Shown here one piece after another: positions 15,874 to 16,077 of a stretch of DNA of 16,077 bases. Positions within the stretch are counted from its first letter, which is position 1, and every line of letters starts with the position of its first letter. The position numbers were made by a program, and so were the translations under genes. The notes beneath the pieces are model-generated. The model saw nothing but the letters and a program-made list of their open reading frames with translations. It searched no databases and was not told the origin of the DNA. The stretch comes from Sphingomonadales bacterium (GTDB taxonomy: Bacteria > Pseudomonadota > Alphaproteobacteria > Sphingomonadales > Sphingomonadaceae), in contig JAIVHR010000174.1 in the NCBI GenBank assembly GCA_020200935.1, positions 1 to 16,077 of the forward strand. The letters are read 5' to 3'.

Positions 15874-16077
15874 AACTTTCCCCTTTCTTACAAATTCCCA
15901 GCCTAGGAATATCAAAACCAATATCGAAACCGTCTTATCCGCGCAAGCGGACAATTCTTGCATCTGTTGCCAAAATGCCGCAATTCCCGAGGGAAACACG
16001 TACACTCCGGCAGACAGCCACCTAACGCCTGTATGCCGCGACAGTTGCATCATGACAACCAATTTGGGTTATTTTCT

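Noticed and set aside
15874..16062. Upstream start for the OmpA protein at 16062
   Set aside because: It would bury the signal peptide behind 63 residues; the ATG at 15873 has a good ribosome site.

Overview
The window is high-GC DNA that looks alphaproteobacterial, most likely from a sphingomonad. The grounds are the GC-rich codon use, a dispersed repeat of the CGTCATTGCGAG...GCAATCC type common in that group, and an OmpA porin with a poly-proline hinge. It is one capsule (capsular polysaccharide) locus of the ABC-transporter-dependent, Kdo-linked (E. coli group 2, Kps-like) type, with an unrelated outer-membrane protein gene at the right end. The organism assignment is inference.

Layout. 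Positions 2-358 (+) hold the tail of a UDP-HexNAc/hexose dehydrogenase. It converges, across a REP-like inverted repeat (365-471), on a tight minus-strand operon kdsD-kdsA-kdsB (3046-489) that makes CMP-Kdo from ribulose 5-phosphate. A 160-bp divergent spacer separates kdsD from kpsS (3207-4523, +), the Kdo transferase that starts the lipid-linked Kdo primer. Then comes a long minus-strand run read from 12996 down to 4575: a family-2 glycosyltransferase, a GT-B glycosyltransferase with a coiled-coil N-terminus, UDP-glucose dehydrogenase, kpsM, kpsT, kpsE and a KpsD/Wza-type export protein. Many of these genes overlap or nearly touch. A third glycosyltransferase gene diverges at 13058-14553 (+). 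A bidirectional-looking terminator (14633-14660) separates it from ompA (15873-14686, -).

How it fits together: Ugd and the left-edge dehydrogenase make acidic sugar nucleotides, the glycosyltransferases build the repeat, KdsDAB feeds CMP-Kdo to KpsS for the linker, KpsMT exports the chain through the inner membrane, and KpsE plus KpsD/Wza carry it across the periplasm and outer membrane. KpsC, the partner of KpsS, is not in the window.

The striking points are lesions and oddities in the assembly and export genes. The export gene carries a clean one-base frameshift in a G4 run. The plus-strand glycosyltransferase changes frame and seems to lack the first half of its N-terminal Rossmann domain. 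The coiled-coil glycosyltransferase has no ATG, GTG or TTG at its proper start, but has an ATT behind a strong GGGGAG ribosome site. I found no CRISPR array, tRNA or rRNA gene, insertion sequence, or clearly undescribed system.
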